Of a DNA stretch of 18,081 bases, positions 1-9,625 are shown piece after piece. The stretch spans positions 1-18,081 of the forward strand of contig NWUY0300091393.1 in assembly GCA_004151065.3 (NCBI GenBank), read 5' to 3'. Position 1 is the stretch's first letter. Each line of letters opens with the position of its first letter. Under the pieces are notes generated by a model. The model made no database searches. It saw only the letters and a list, made by a program, of their open reading frames with translations, and was not told the DNA's origin. Made by a program: the position numbers and the translations under genes. Source of the stretch: Larix sibirica (taxonomy: Eukaryota; Streptophyta; Pinopsida; Pinales; Pinaceae).

Positions 1-1390
1 GAGCTCTAACAACAACCATGTTTAGAGAATTAGCATGTGAGTTATGAGCAGTTGTCAATGTTTGCAAAACAACTTATAGATTTAATACATAATCAACACG
101 TTGTGTTGGATGTTCACAATATATCAATAAGTGATGTTAATCACATCATAGATAGCTTTATAGTGGTTTTATGAAACTAGAAAAAGTGAACATGAACAAA
201 AATGCCTAGTTTGGAACTTAGACTATGGTTGTTATAATTTGTTGATTTCAATAAAAATATAATCTAATGTTAATGTGAACATACTTTTTGACACGTTGTG
301 TGCAAATGGAACGTTGTGAATGAAATGTTATTTATGTAATCTTCGCAAGAAATTGTAGTGACTATTAGACAACATTCTTAAAGTTGTGGCTTGTGTAAAA
401 TGCATTCTATTGTGTCGTTTTCTATGTCAAAGTGTATTCCAAGTTATATTCATATTTTCACATTGTGATCCTTGCAAGATGTTCATTGTGATGAGTTATG
501 AATCATGGTGGTTCACGTTTCTTGCAAAATTGTTGAAATGGAAGTAATAGAATACATTTTTTCGTTCTTTTTTTCAAGAGACCTTGTACCTACACATAAA
601 AGTGTATGGATTGTATGGTTTAGTTTATTGAAACAAAGAATAAAAATAGACGTGTATGGATTGTATGGTTTAGTTTATTGAAATAAAGATTAAAAATAAG
701 AAAAATATGGTTAAATGAGAAAAACATATCAAAAAATATCAAAGGTGGCCAGTTTCCTAAGTCATTGATTAGACAATAGAAAGCAAGTTTTCCTTTGCAA
801 AATCATCATTAAGAAAATCAATAAATGTGACATAGAAAACCATATGATTTGGATTCCTTTGGGATAAATTCTCACAACATCCTTCAACATGTATAGTGGT
901 ATAATGTTGGAAGCTAGCTATTGTTTTATTTTCAAGAAAAGGTCTCTATAACTATCATTCATTTGTAATTGCAATAGATTTTGAAGTTGTTATGAGTTTG
1001 TTATTTGAGAATGCAAATGTATGAATATTATTTGTAGGTTTCAAAAGTAATATTTTTTTTGCAAATGAATGAAAAAATAAATAAGTTGTTTCAAAATAAA
1101 TAAGACTTACAATTGCATTATCATTGATTGTTCCTCTATTATTGATGTTTAGCTCATGTTGCTTGTTGTTCTAATGACATCCAAAGCTAATTTCTACAAT
1201 GGAACCAACAAAGTATGGGTTGTTTGATGTCAACAACTCATGCATAATGGTATCTAGTGGAACTCTACTCTACACTATTTGCAAATTTGTTCTTATTTTC
1301 AACTAAAGTTTTATCATGTAGTAGAATGCAACATTTTGCACCAACTTTGTCATATATTCCTTTATTTTTTATTATGAAATCTATGATTCA
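1..1390. other. AT-rich stretch with no recognised gene
   Basis: This stretch is strongly AT-rich with frequent stops in all frames. A frame-1 run without stops from about 40 to 170 could be a scrap of old coding sequence, but I do not recognise it. The short open frame at 1257-1484 on the plus strand lies partly opposite the Helitron remnant and shows no family motif. Apart from the 50-bp tandem duplication listed separately, I see nothing assignable. Confidence 0.6.
602..701. repeat. Direct tandem duplication, 50-bp unit, two copies
   Basis: Copy 1 is 602-651 and copy 2 is 652-701, both beginning GTGTATGGATTGTATGG. They differ at only a few positions near their 3' ends (for example GAAACAAAG against GAAATAAAG). 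The surroundings are non-coding and AT-rich, so no function is implied. It looks like a local slippage or repair duplication that has since picked up a few substitutions. Confidence 0.85.
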
Positions 1391-1826
1391 AGCATGGGTA
1401 CCAATGGAGAAGTGGTCAATAAAGAGGGAGATCCTAGAAGTTGAATGTAAAGAAAATGAGAGTATAATGTGCACAACTTGTTGACTAGACATTTATTGCA
1501 TGTTTAGAAGTGCATTTCCAAGTTTTCATATTGTTCTAATTTTTCCATCATTGCTATAAATGCATTGCTCTCTTATTTTCTTCAAGCAGTGGCCATGGTT
1601 CAATCCATCTTTGTGATATAGAACTACAATATGTTACTGTAGCATAGGAATCTAAGAAGAATTGTGCATCTATATTTGCATGCCTGATGTGTGATACTTG
1701 TTTGGAAAATTCATTCACTAACATGTCATATGGGCCTCCTTTTAGAAACCAAGCAAGACATACAAAAGAAGAATGCAATAGAAGAGTGTACTCATCTCTA
1801 GTTACTTTGAGCTCATAAAAAAACAT
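1391..1826 (-). pseudogene. Helitron Rep/helicase fragment, frameshifted remnant
   Basis: Read on the minus strand, the open part (1826 down to 1554) contains a GGPYDMLV segment, then HANIDAQFFLDSYATVTYCS. This resembles the stretch of the large Helitron transposase, near the Rep/helicase boundary, that carries a 'D-x-Q-F-x-L-D-x-Y-A' pattern. After a frameshift, a second segment at about 1520 to 1391 reads LGNALLNMQ, a TAA at 1493-1495, MSSQQVVHIILS, then an H-S-T-S-R patch. This fits the family run 'LGNAFLNAQQMS-QQ-VHI-LS' as I remember it. Both segments keep the family order and spacing. No start codon, HUH motif or Walker A motif lies in this piece, so it is a short internal scrap. The match rests on recalled family patterns, not on a search. 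Lesions seen: stop at 1554-1556, one frameshift, and an in-frame TAA at a position that is Gln in the family. Confidence 0.7.
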
Positions 1827-2472
1827 ATCAAAGGATTATTCATAGTTTAACCCACAGTTTAATATTTTATGGTGATAGGAAATCTATGGTGAGAATTTTT
1901 AAAATTCGACAAGTTTCGAACCTCTTAAGCATGTTCATCATCAGGAGAACGAGAACGAGATTGATGTTGTCTGAGGTTTTTGTTTGAGGGTTGGACGAGG
2001 TTTGTTGGCCCTAGATTGGTGCTCATTCTTCGGGGAGGAAATATATTTTTCTCTCAAAAGCTCTCAGGAAGTCTTTGTTGATTGGGGAGAAAGAGGGGAA
2101 CCCTGGGTTGGTGGCAGATAAGGAAGGTTTTTTGGCATCTGGTGCTCTGAACCATTGTCTTGAATGCGATCAAGGTTGTGCCGAGGGAACTCTGGATGAG
2201 TTGGGCCCTCATAGGTTTGGGAGGTGTAGTGGTGATATACGTGGCTATTGGGTTATTTTTAATTCAAATGAACTACGACATCGTTCCAGGGGTGAAGCTG
2301 AGGTTGTTAGAGGGGATGCAATCCCACAGAGCTCCTATAGCAGAGGTGGGGGGTTATCTTGCAGTAGGGCACTTAAGGCTTTGAAGGCCAAACATGAGGA
2401 GGTTGTTATGACTCTGGAGAAGGACGCCAATATGGGTCATGTCATGTGGCGAGTTTATCGACGCGTTCCCTT
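1827..2472 (+). other. Probable 5' UTR and ORF1 amino-terminal region of LINE A
   Basis: Sequence composition changes at about 1880, from AT-rich to a GT-rich, G-run-containing plus-strand sequence like that of the LINE that follows. The frames open here (for example 2075-2500) do not continue in frame into the recognisable ORF1 part that starts at about 2473. I find no clear domain. A short GEFIDAFPYG read in a different frame just before 2475 may be the decayed lead-in to the DUF4283 domain. The exact 5' end of the element is not determined, and I found no target-site duplication to match the flank after 8376. Confidence 0.4.
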
Positions 2473-3904
2473 ATGGGTAAGTTGTGGTTTACCATACTGA
2501 ACCGTATTGAAATTTTGGAATGGATTAATGTCAACTAGAAACCCTTGTTAGGTTATAGTCCGAGGGTGCATTTTTTATTGAATCAATGGATTTGTTTCCA
2601 ATTTCTTGATGAGGAACATGTGGTTAAGACTCTTGGCTCAACCATGGATGCTAGGGAAGGGCCCCTTATGTCTAAAGCGATGGCATTCAATGTTCAACCC
2701 TTTGACTAAACAATTTTGGAAGAAGCCATTTTTCCTTTTTTTAAGAGAGTTTCCTTTAGAACTATGGACAAAATAGGTTTTCATGGCAATAGCGAATCGT
2801 GTGGGAAGCTTTATATATTTTGAAGAGAAATCCCTCTTTAAGGACTTGACTTGGATCTCGGCTTACCAACATATATTGTTATTCCTTGGGGGTATAAGGT
2901 CATTAAGCAACCTCTAGACTATTGGAGAATTCCGTTCAGGTGCCATGGTTTTGGGGGGATGGGGCATCTGCAAAATTCTTGTCCCGGCAGTAGGTTTATC
3001 AATGACTTTGTTTTCGAACCTTCTCCTATGGTGACTCAACCTTCTCCTATGCCATGTCAGGTGGATAGTGACAACTCAGGGATTTTGGCCGAGGGACGAA
3101 TTTTGGTGGTGGTTGTGGAGGATTCGATATGGCCAACTCCTTCTCTAGAACATCCTACATTATCGGGTAAGTTGAAATTACTTTTTCATGATTTTTTGAG
3201 TCTCTCTTTGCTTTGAAAGTTCAAATTCTAGATAAAGTTGAAAAATTCCATTTAGATGGTCTTTTGACTTCCGTGGAAGGGGGCTTACCCACTTTTGAAC
3301 CCTCTCATTACTATGCTCCTCGGGATGTGTCTTGGAAGGGTTATTTGTTTCAATAGGGCGGTTTGTTGATCCCAGAGGTCTGTGTATCAGTTTCAACTTC
3401 TTATGTTATGGGTACAATCTAAAAATGGTTTGAGCTAGCTCTTTGTGATCCTCATCGTCGGGGGGTTGAGACTGGGGGTTGTGTTAATAGGTCATCTTTG
3501 CCAGATCTTGAGATGAATTCTTAGTGGCGAGTGGAGGAGCACGTTTCTTGGTCTTCGATGTTGAGTCCTATATTGTCTCAGAGTTTGGGGGGTGAGTAAA
3601 TGAAGTCAGAGGAGCCTGTGGTGGATCTCATAAAGTAGCAAATTACTATATACTCTAAAAATGGTGCTAATGTGGGGATTTCCTCTACCCCTAATCCCAA
3701 TGTAATAGTGTTGAAAAACGTTGGTGGTAGACGACAAAAGCCTTAGTCAGGTGTAGTTTAGGGTGTTTTTGAGGGTTCAAGCATTGAAATATCAAATATT
3801 CCTTCCTTTTCCCTTTTGCTTGTTGTTGACCTTGGTTCTTAGAATATTTTGTCCAATGAGTTTCAGCATCTTAGAGCAGAGTTGGCCTTGGACATGGTTA
3901 CTTA
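2473..3904 (+). pseudogene. LINE A ORF1 (nucleic-acid-binding gag-like protein), broken
   Basis: ORF1 of plant L1 elements encodes an RNA-binding protein that coats the element transcript. The frame starting at 2473 gives ILEWI, then a TAG at 2536-2538 where LINE B has Trp, then KPLLGYSPRV, NQWICFQFL and GPLM, all alignable with the DUF4283-like domain of LINE B. A TAA follows at 2707-2709. The frame then shifts (AIANRVGSFIYFEE, at about 2785) and shifts back by 2851, where LP-17 residues-LDYW matches LINE B in spacing. The zinc knuckle at 2938-2979 reads C-x2-F-x4-H-x4-C: the second Cys is Phe, so it could not bind zinc normally. About nine residues before the knuckle region are missing relative to B. 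From 3217 to 3904 lies the decayed linker and tail of ORF1, with no domain I can name. Confidence 0.75.
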
Positions 3905-6900
3905 ACGCTTGTGTTATCATTTAAAATTCATGGGGTTGTGGGCACTCCGAAGTACTTGTCCCTCAAGATATTACTGGATTCAGTTTCACCCGAAGTAATA
4001 TTTATCCAAGAAATTATGGTCCTTGGTTATAAAGCTAGGGAAGTGTTTCTCAGGATGGTTGTTGCTTGGTGGATGATAATGGACTCTCAAGGGGTCTACT
4101 TTTTGCATGGAACCCTATCAGAGTTAACCTTAGTTCATTTTTTACATGTGCTAGCATTATGCTCGAGGGTCATTCCAGAGACCTTAATTTTCCTTTGAGA
4201 ATTATTAATTGTTATTGACCATATGTTGAGCACTTGGGGTTCTAGAGGGAAGTGGTCAGTTGTGGGATCCTCAATCATTGATTCATGCCTAGACGATTCT
4301 GGCATGTGATCTTAATTTTTCTGTTTCGGTAAGGGATATTTGGGGTGCTCACCCTTGGATGGATCCCTTGGCAAATTGGTTTAAGAATTTTTTTCATGAT
4401 TTTGAGCTCATATGTGTGGAGCCCTATCCATTTGTACCTACCTGGAGGAACGGTTAGGTAGGGGTTGTTGGTGTTGCTAAACGTCTTGACATGTTTCTTT
4501 TGTTTTAAGGTCTAGTGGATGGGATGGATCCATTTAATTCCTGGGTTATTAATGCCTCCGTTTCAGATCATATGCCAATTGTTCTTAAACTGGATTGAGA
4601 TGCTTCGAGGGTTAAGTACCCATTTACGTACTGTCATGTTTGGTTAGAGAATGCTAAGTTTTCTTCTTTGGTACGCAACTTTTGGAGAGATTTTAAGGCG
4701 AGGGCGAGGGGTCCAGTGATGAATCAGTTGTTGTATTTCTTTGGGAGCTCAAAGATTTGGTGTCTTTTTGGATTCATAACACAAAGATTGCACATGATGT
4801 GGAACTTGTCCATATTGAAGAAGAAATACATGACCTTTTCACAAATTTTGATTCAAGAGTTTTCTTGGTTCTTGATAAAGAGAGACTTGACCAGTTGGAG
4901 AAATTAAAATCCATGATTCTAAAGTCCGAGGAGGAATGTTGGCTGCTTAAGAGCTGCGCTCTCTGGATATCACAAGGGGATATTAATTTGAAAGGTTTTC
5001 CATAAATATGTCGATCATCGATGAAATATTGATGCCATGTGGGAGATAGTGGATCATAATGGTAATACAATTTCATCTCATCAGGGTTTGGAGGAGCTGA
5101 CTATCTGTCACTCTGGTGATTTATTCAAGAAACCAGAGACCAACAACCTTACTGAACAACTTAAAGTTCTTCAGTGTATGCCCGGAATATTTTCTAAGGC
5201 TGATTGCTTGGATATTGGAAAACCTGCATTGCTTTTTGAGATTGAGGAGATTATGAAACCAATGGCTAGGGAAAAGAGCCTTGGTCCCGACGGTTGGACT
5301 ATTGAATTCTACATGCAATTTTTTTATATTCTAGGTCTGGATTGTTTAGAGCTGGTAGAAGAATCACGTTCTATTGGTTCAGTTTCCAAAGCTGTTAATG
5401 CTACCTTTCTTTCTCTTATTCCAAAATGTGATAACATTGTTTCCTTCAATGACTATCATTTGTTTTCACCGTGTAATATTATTTATAATATTATTGCAAA
5501 ATTTATTTCCAACAGATTAAATCCATTCTTCATTCTTGGATGAAGGCATATCCAAGGAGTAGTTTGGATTTCTACATCAAAGATAGCTCTTTGACACGAT
5601 TGGAGTTGCTCACGAAACCTTCCATACCATTAAGGTGAAAATGTATGGGGCGATGGTCCTGAAAATAGAACTTGTCAAAGCTTATGATAAGGTAGATTGG
5701 TCCTTTTTAAGGTTAATTCTCCTAAATGATGGTTTAAATTATGATGTAGCTAAATGGATTATGGGTTGTGTTTCAACGACTAAGTTTGCAGTGCTTGTCA
5801 ATGGAATCCCATTCGGGTTCTTCAAAAGTTCAATGGGACTCAGACAAGGATTTCCTTTGTCTCCCCTTTTGTTCATATTGGTAATTGAAGGACTGAGTAG
5901 ACTAATTATTCAATCAAAATGTGAAGGAAAGATCAAGGGTGTAAAAGTGACTACTCAAAACTATATTTCACATTTGCTTTTTGTTGAAAACGTACTTCTT
6001 TTTGGTATTGGTTTGGTGCAAGATGCTACTTGAATATCATTGAGGTGTTCTACTCTACCTTAGGTATGGGGGTTAGTGCTCAAAAGTATAGCTTTCACTG
6101 GTTGGGTTTGGATGAGGTAGTCTTGGAACAGGTTCGAACCTTTCTTCCCTTCCATCAATACTCTTTTGATAGTGGATTCAAGTATCTTGGTTATTATTTG
6201 AATCCAAACAACTATTTGAGTGTGACTGGTTATGGCTTGTTAAGAATATTGAGAAGAGGATTGATAAATAGTGTCATAGATGGATCTCTTTGGGGGCAAG
6301 ATAACGCTGTTAAATTCTATTTTAGCTATCACTCCAGTGTACTAGATTTGTCACACGAAGGTCCCATCCTCCATTCTGTAGTTAATTAGAAAGATTTTTT
6401 ATTTTTTTTGGTGGTTTGGAAATAGGAATAGAGAAGGGATTCATCTAGTAGCTTGGGAAAATATTTCTCTTCCAAAGAATTCTGGAGGATGGGGTATTAA
6501 AAACTTGTTTTGGTTCGGTAGAGATTTTCCAGGAAAATCCTTTGGAGGGTCTAATGGGTAAAGGTCTCTGGAGTGAGATTGTTTTGGAAAAATAACTTAA
6601 AAACCTATTTGTAATAGAGTGGCCCAGGAAGGATAAAAAAAAAGTCACTATGCATCTAACATTGGAGTGCTTTGACAAAGGCTTACTTTGATTTGGATCC
6701 ATGGCTTGCATGTAGGGTTGGGAATGGGAACCTTGTATGCTTGGGGATTGATCCTTTCATTGGTAGTGAAGTCTCTTTCAAGCTTTCTGTGAGGACTATT
6801 TAGGAACTTCACTCCAAGGGGATTTACTTTTTAATCCATGCATGAGTATTGTTCATGCGTTTATGGGTACCGATTATTGGTGCTCTGCTAAATATTTGGG

Positions 6901-8021
6901 GCTAGAAAATGATTGTGCAACATAATGGAAGATTTATTTAAAAGTACTCAACCATATTGGTATAAGGATCAGTTGTGTAGATGATGAGATCCCATGGACT
7001 TGAATGTAGCTAATAGCCGAGTGGATGCTAAATTGGCCTATGATGCAATTGTTTTCACACGAAATGAATATAGGTACAAATGGTGACATAATTAGCTTTG
7101 GAAGTGGACATCCCCTTTAAAAATTCGTTGCTTCTGTTGACTTGCTTTGGAAAACAAGATTTTGATAGGTGATAACTATGTCAGAATGGGTGGTTTTAGC
7201 CCAATTTGTTGTCATCTCTGCAAATGTGTGAATGAATCTGTGGATCATTTGTTGGTTCACCGTGTAATTACGCAACAATTTTGGACTGAGCTCTTGGGGA
7301 GACTTAACCTTTACATCAGTTGGGACCAGGGGTCTTAGAATGAATGTCTCCACTCTTGGTTTACTTTGGGTTGTAATAGTTCTCCTCTTCCTTTATTTTT
7401 CAGTTGGGGGGTTTGGAAATCACGTAATGTGTTTCCGTTTGAAGATATTCCCTCCATTATAGGAAGATCCAGCTCTTTTATTTATGGTATGTTCTTGGAA
7501 TTTAGTAGAAATGATGTAGTTAAAAATACAAGGATTATCATGGCGCCGGTATTTTGTGGAAATGTTCCAATTGCCTATTTCGATGGAGCTATGCAACATG
7601 GAATTTGTGGGGCTGGTATGTTTGTCAAGATGAGTGATTCCCAAAGTTTCTCTTTGTGGATGGGATGTGGTTCATGAACCAGCATGTGCGATGAATTATC
7701 GACATTATGGAGGCTACCTTTTCTTGTTAACTCCAAAGGTATTGCAAAGATCCAAGTTGCATGTGATTCCAAAGTTACCATTGAATAGGAAAATAGAATA
7801 GGAAACTTACAACTTTTTCTTTTGGATCGTTGGAAAGTCAGAGGATAAGAGTGTTATAGGATCAATTTGTCTCTACCATTTTTGGGCATATATAAAAAAT
7901 TTATAATCCGATAGCTGATAGATTTTCAAAGAAATCACTTGGTCTCATAGAAGGTATTATTTATTTTGAGGAAGTCCAACACAATCAGGTGATTGCGAGG
8001 GGCACTATTCAGGAATTTTAA
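3905..8021 (+). pseudogene. LINE A ORF2 (EN - RT - zinc finger - RNase H), broken
   Basis: ORF2 is the enzyme of the element: EN nicks the target, RT copies the RNA, and RNase H removes the RNA strand. The start equivalent to LINE B's ATG is ACG (3905-3907). EN pieces seen: LSFKIHG (catalytic Asn now Lys), SPEVIFIQE, CDLN (about 4305), VAKRLD, SDHMPIVL (about 4565). A linker resembling that of B leads to the RT with EKSLGPDGWTIEFY (about 5270), FNDYHLFSPCN, two TAGs at 5560 and 5584 at positions that are Gln in B, motif A LKIELVKAYD (Asp to Glu at 5668), GLRQGFPLSPLLF, and motif C FVEN in place of F-x-DD (5980-5991). Then come YLGYYLNPNN (thumb), AWENISLPKNSGGWGIKNL (about 6450), the zinc-finger region (7110-7300, with a TGA at 7138 where LINE C has Trp), VWKSRN, and RNase H with FDGA (7582), DELSTLW (7690), ACDSK (7765) and, after a frameshift, ADRFSKK (7914). 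The natural TAA is 8019-8021, by alignment with LINE C. Confidence 0.8.
7564..7990 (+). other. LINE A RNase H domain (decayed)
   Basis: The plant-type RNase H carried at the end of some plant L1 ORF2s is recognisable by FDGA with G-x-CGAG following, DEL with a downstream TLW, and ACDSKV. These carry the first three acidic catalytic positions (Asp 7582, Glu 7693, Asp 7765). A TGA at 7675-7677 splits the first from the second, and a TAG follows IE at about 7786. The fourth acidic residue lies in ADRFSKK, reached only after a frameshift. Spacing matches the same domain in LINE C. Confidence 0.7.
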
Positions 8022-8376
8022 TCATGCTCACAATTGTATGTCATCCATCTCTCCGTTTCTATCTCGAATGACAGTTTCTTAGAGATATGACTCTTCCTCT
8101 GTTTTGATGTATTATGGAATTTTTGATATATAACCGATGTAAGTAGCACAATTAGTTTGGTTTGGGCTAGACATGCATAATGTAGATCAGCTGTGTAAGT
8201 ATGGTTGGGGTGATATTAGTTGTTTTTTATTTAATATGTTATAGTTCTTATTATTGTCAATCTTGTTGATGGGACTTTAAATCCCTATTGACAAAACTAT
8301 GATTTGTATATCTCTGTAGATGTTTCTTTGATTCACTCTATGAATATCAAGAATTAGTTTTTTTCGTTGAAAAAAA
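8022..8376 (+). other. LINE A 3' UTR and short poly(A) tail
   Basis: This non-coding stretch after the ORF2 stop is AT-rich and ends with TTTTTTTCGTTGAAAAAAA (A run at 8370-8376). The last 15 bases resemble the end of LINE C (TTTTTCTGATTGAAAA), as expected if the reverse transcriptase of this family recognises its own 3' end. The sequence directly after the A run (GTGCAAATACATTT) should be the target-site duplication if one survives, but I did not find its partner near 1850-1900. Confidence 0.6.
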
Positions 8377-8514
8377 GTGCAAATACATTTAAAGCTATGC
8401 ATACAAACCAATCATCAGTTTGCACAAATTGTAAACGTTAGAATCAAGTTTTCTTATGTAAATATGAAATTTTGTGCACCTTTTGTAGTTCCTAAGAAGA
8501 CTTTGCAATTAGAG

Positions 8515-8546
8515 TCGACAATGGTAAGTATCGACAATAGTAAGTA
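8515..8546. repeat. 16-bp tandem duplication inside the GLR fragment
   Basis: TCGACAATGGTAAGTA (8515-8530) is followed at once by TCGACAATAGTAAGTA (8531-8546), one mismatch apart. On the coding (minus) strand it lies exactly at the conserved D-x-N-C region. Sixteen bases is not a multiple of three, so it breaks the GLR frame: homology before it is in one frame and after it in another. Confidence 0.85.
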
Positions 8547-8620
8547 CCGGCTTTGTCCCGTTAAGCAGAGTCTCATCAATGGTTACATTGGTCATCGCCA
8601 ACTCTATAGCCGTCTTTGCC

Positions 8621-8704
8621 ACTATTCCAATTGTAGACATAAATGCAAAAATTGCACCGACCACTATTCCAATTGTAGAGTTAAATGCTAAAAGAGCACC
8701 AACT
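8621..8704. repeat. 42-bp in-frame tandem duplication inside the GLR fragment
   Basis: Copy 1 is 8621-8662 and copy 2 is 8663-8704, both starting ACTATTCCAATTGTAGA. On the minus strand they encode two successive 14-residue blocks, VGALLAFNSTIGIV and VGAIFAFMSTIGIV. GLR proteins have this block once, so the duplication is a change in this fragment. The copies differ at several bases, so it is not very recent. Confidence 0.85.
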
Positions 8705-8805
8705 TTTACAACATGAGGCCTTGTATTACCAAGGATGTTGACATTTGTGCAATAAATCTGAATCAATACAGAGAATGCTACCACAGGAATAACTAGTATT
8801 GGAAG

Positions 8806-9625
8806 TATAGGGAAAAAATTACACGTAGATTACGCTGCCAAGTATAAAGGACAAGTTTAAGCTTTCTGATATCCTGCTATCGAAGAGAAATGAATATGAC
8901 AAGGAGTTTGGATTAATGCATTGGCAGGTTAAAATGGAAATAAATGGAAATGGAAGTATAATGTTAAAGGATAAAGGATTTGGACTTTTTTTAGGTCATT
9001 TTTATGATATTTTTGTTTATTGAAATCTAGTTTAATTTTTTTGTTTGAAATCCAGGTTAAAAATTCAGAGTTAAATAATTAAAATTATAAATATTAAAAA
9101 TTTAAAGGAATTATTAAAATGAGATTTGAGATTGCACAACTTCTATAAATATGAAAAATTGCAATTTGATACTTATAGCACCGACATGTGTGCAAGGAAG
9201 TCCTTAAACCTACAAATTAAGGCCACATTATACTCTGTCCCAACTTTTCGAATTCAACCGTCACATAGTATGCAAGGTCATTTTCTAACACACTGAAAAA
9301 TGAGAAGCAAAATATCGGTTCAACAAAACTAGAGCAACTGTAGTGTATGTATCAATAGAAAGAGAAAATGATATGCTAGATTGAGGCTCCACTTCCTATA
9401 TTGTATATATTGTATGGTGTGTTGTATGCATGTAAGATTTCCCATGCCTTTTGAAGTTACCAATGCTAACCAAACACGATTTTCAAGTAAAATGTACAAG
9501 TGGTATATAACTACAAATTCAAGCCAAGACTGAAATTAAACTAATCCTAAGTACAATAGGTAATTCAAAATAGAATTCTTGGTGGTTTGGAAGCATTAGA
9601 CACCTTTGATTAGAAGAATAAAGGA
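8806..9625. other. AT-rich spacer, nothing recognised
   Basis: No open frame of note, no repeat units and no family motifs seen. It separates the GLR fragment from the gag remnant. The density of A and T runs (for example 8990-9130) is typical of unselected plant intergenic DNA. Confidence 0.6.

Larger units (their letters stand above)
1880..8376 (+). mobile_element. LINE A: near full-length, heavily decayed L1-type retrotransposon
   Basis: The element holds, in order, ORF1 (DUF4283-like domain and CCHC knuckle), ORF2 (apurinic-endonuclease-like EN, reverse transcriptase, zf-RVT zinc-finger region, RNase H), a 3' UTR of about 350 bp and a run of seven A at 8370-8376. Such elements copy by nicking target DNA with EN and priming reverse transcription from the nick. 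Many frameshifts and stops separate the domains, and the RT active site is altered, so this copy is dead. It is about two thirds identical to LINE B over the RT palm, so the two are related but not a recent pair. The 3' end is clear from the A tail. The 5' end is an estimate. It lies between a Helitron scrap and a GLR scrap, both on the opposite strand. Confidence 0.85.
8470..8805 (-). pseudogene. Glutamate-receptor-like (GLR) gene fragment, amino-terminal domain
   Basis: Read on the minus strand, a hydrophobic leader (ILVIPVVAFSVLI, about 8800-8760) is followed by RPHVVKVGALLAFNSTIG, then VAKTAIELA, TNVTIDETLLNGTKPVLTI and, across a small duplication, D-S-N-C-x3-FLGT. In order and spacing this is the start of plant GLR proteins: signal peptide, then R-P-x-VV-x-VGA, F-x-STIG, AIE-A, GTK, D-x-NC-x-G-F-x-G of the extracellular ligand-binding (LIVBP-like) domain. 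Intact GLRs are cation channels of about 900 residues, so this is only the first coding part. It has an in-frame 42-bp tandem duplication (8621-8704) and an out-of-frame 16-bp one (8515-8546). No ATG remains upstream; a TAA precedes the leader. Homology fades after about 8470 with a stop. It is a pseudogene scrap, possibly a captured exon. Confidence 0.8.

Noticed and set aside
2075-2500. Open frame of 141 codons at the start of LINE A
   Set aside because: It is not in frame with the recognisable ORF1 part that begins at 2473, and no domain is seen in it. It is treated as the decayed 5' region of the element.
8377-8691. Plus-strand open frame with many Cys and His residues
   Set aside because: It is the opposite strand of the GLR fragment. 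The Cys/His richness comes from the two tandem duplications, and it has no zinc-finger spacing that repeats.
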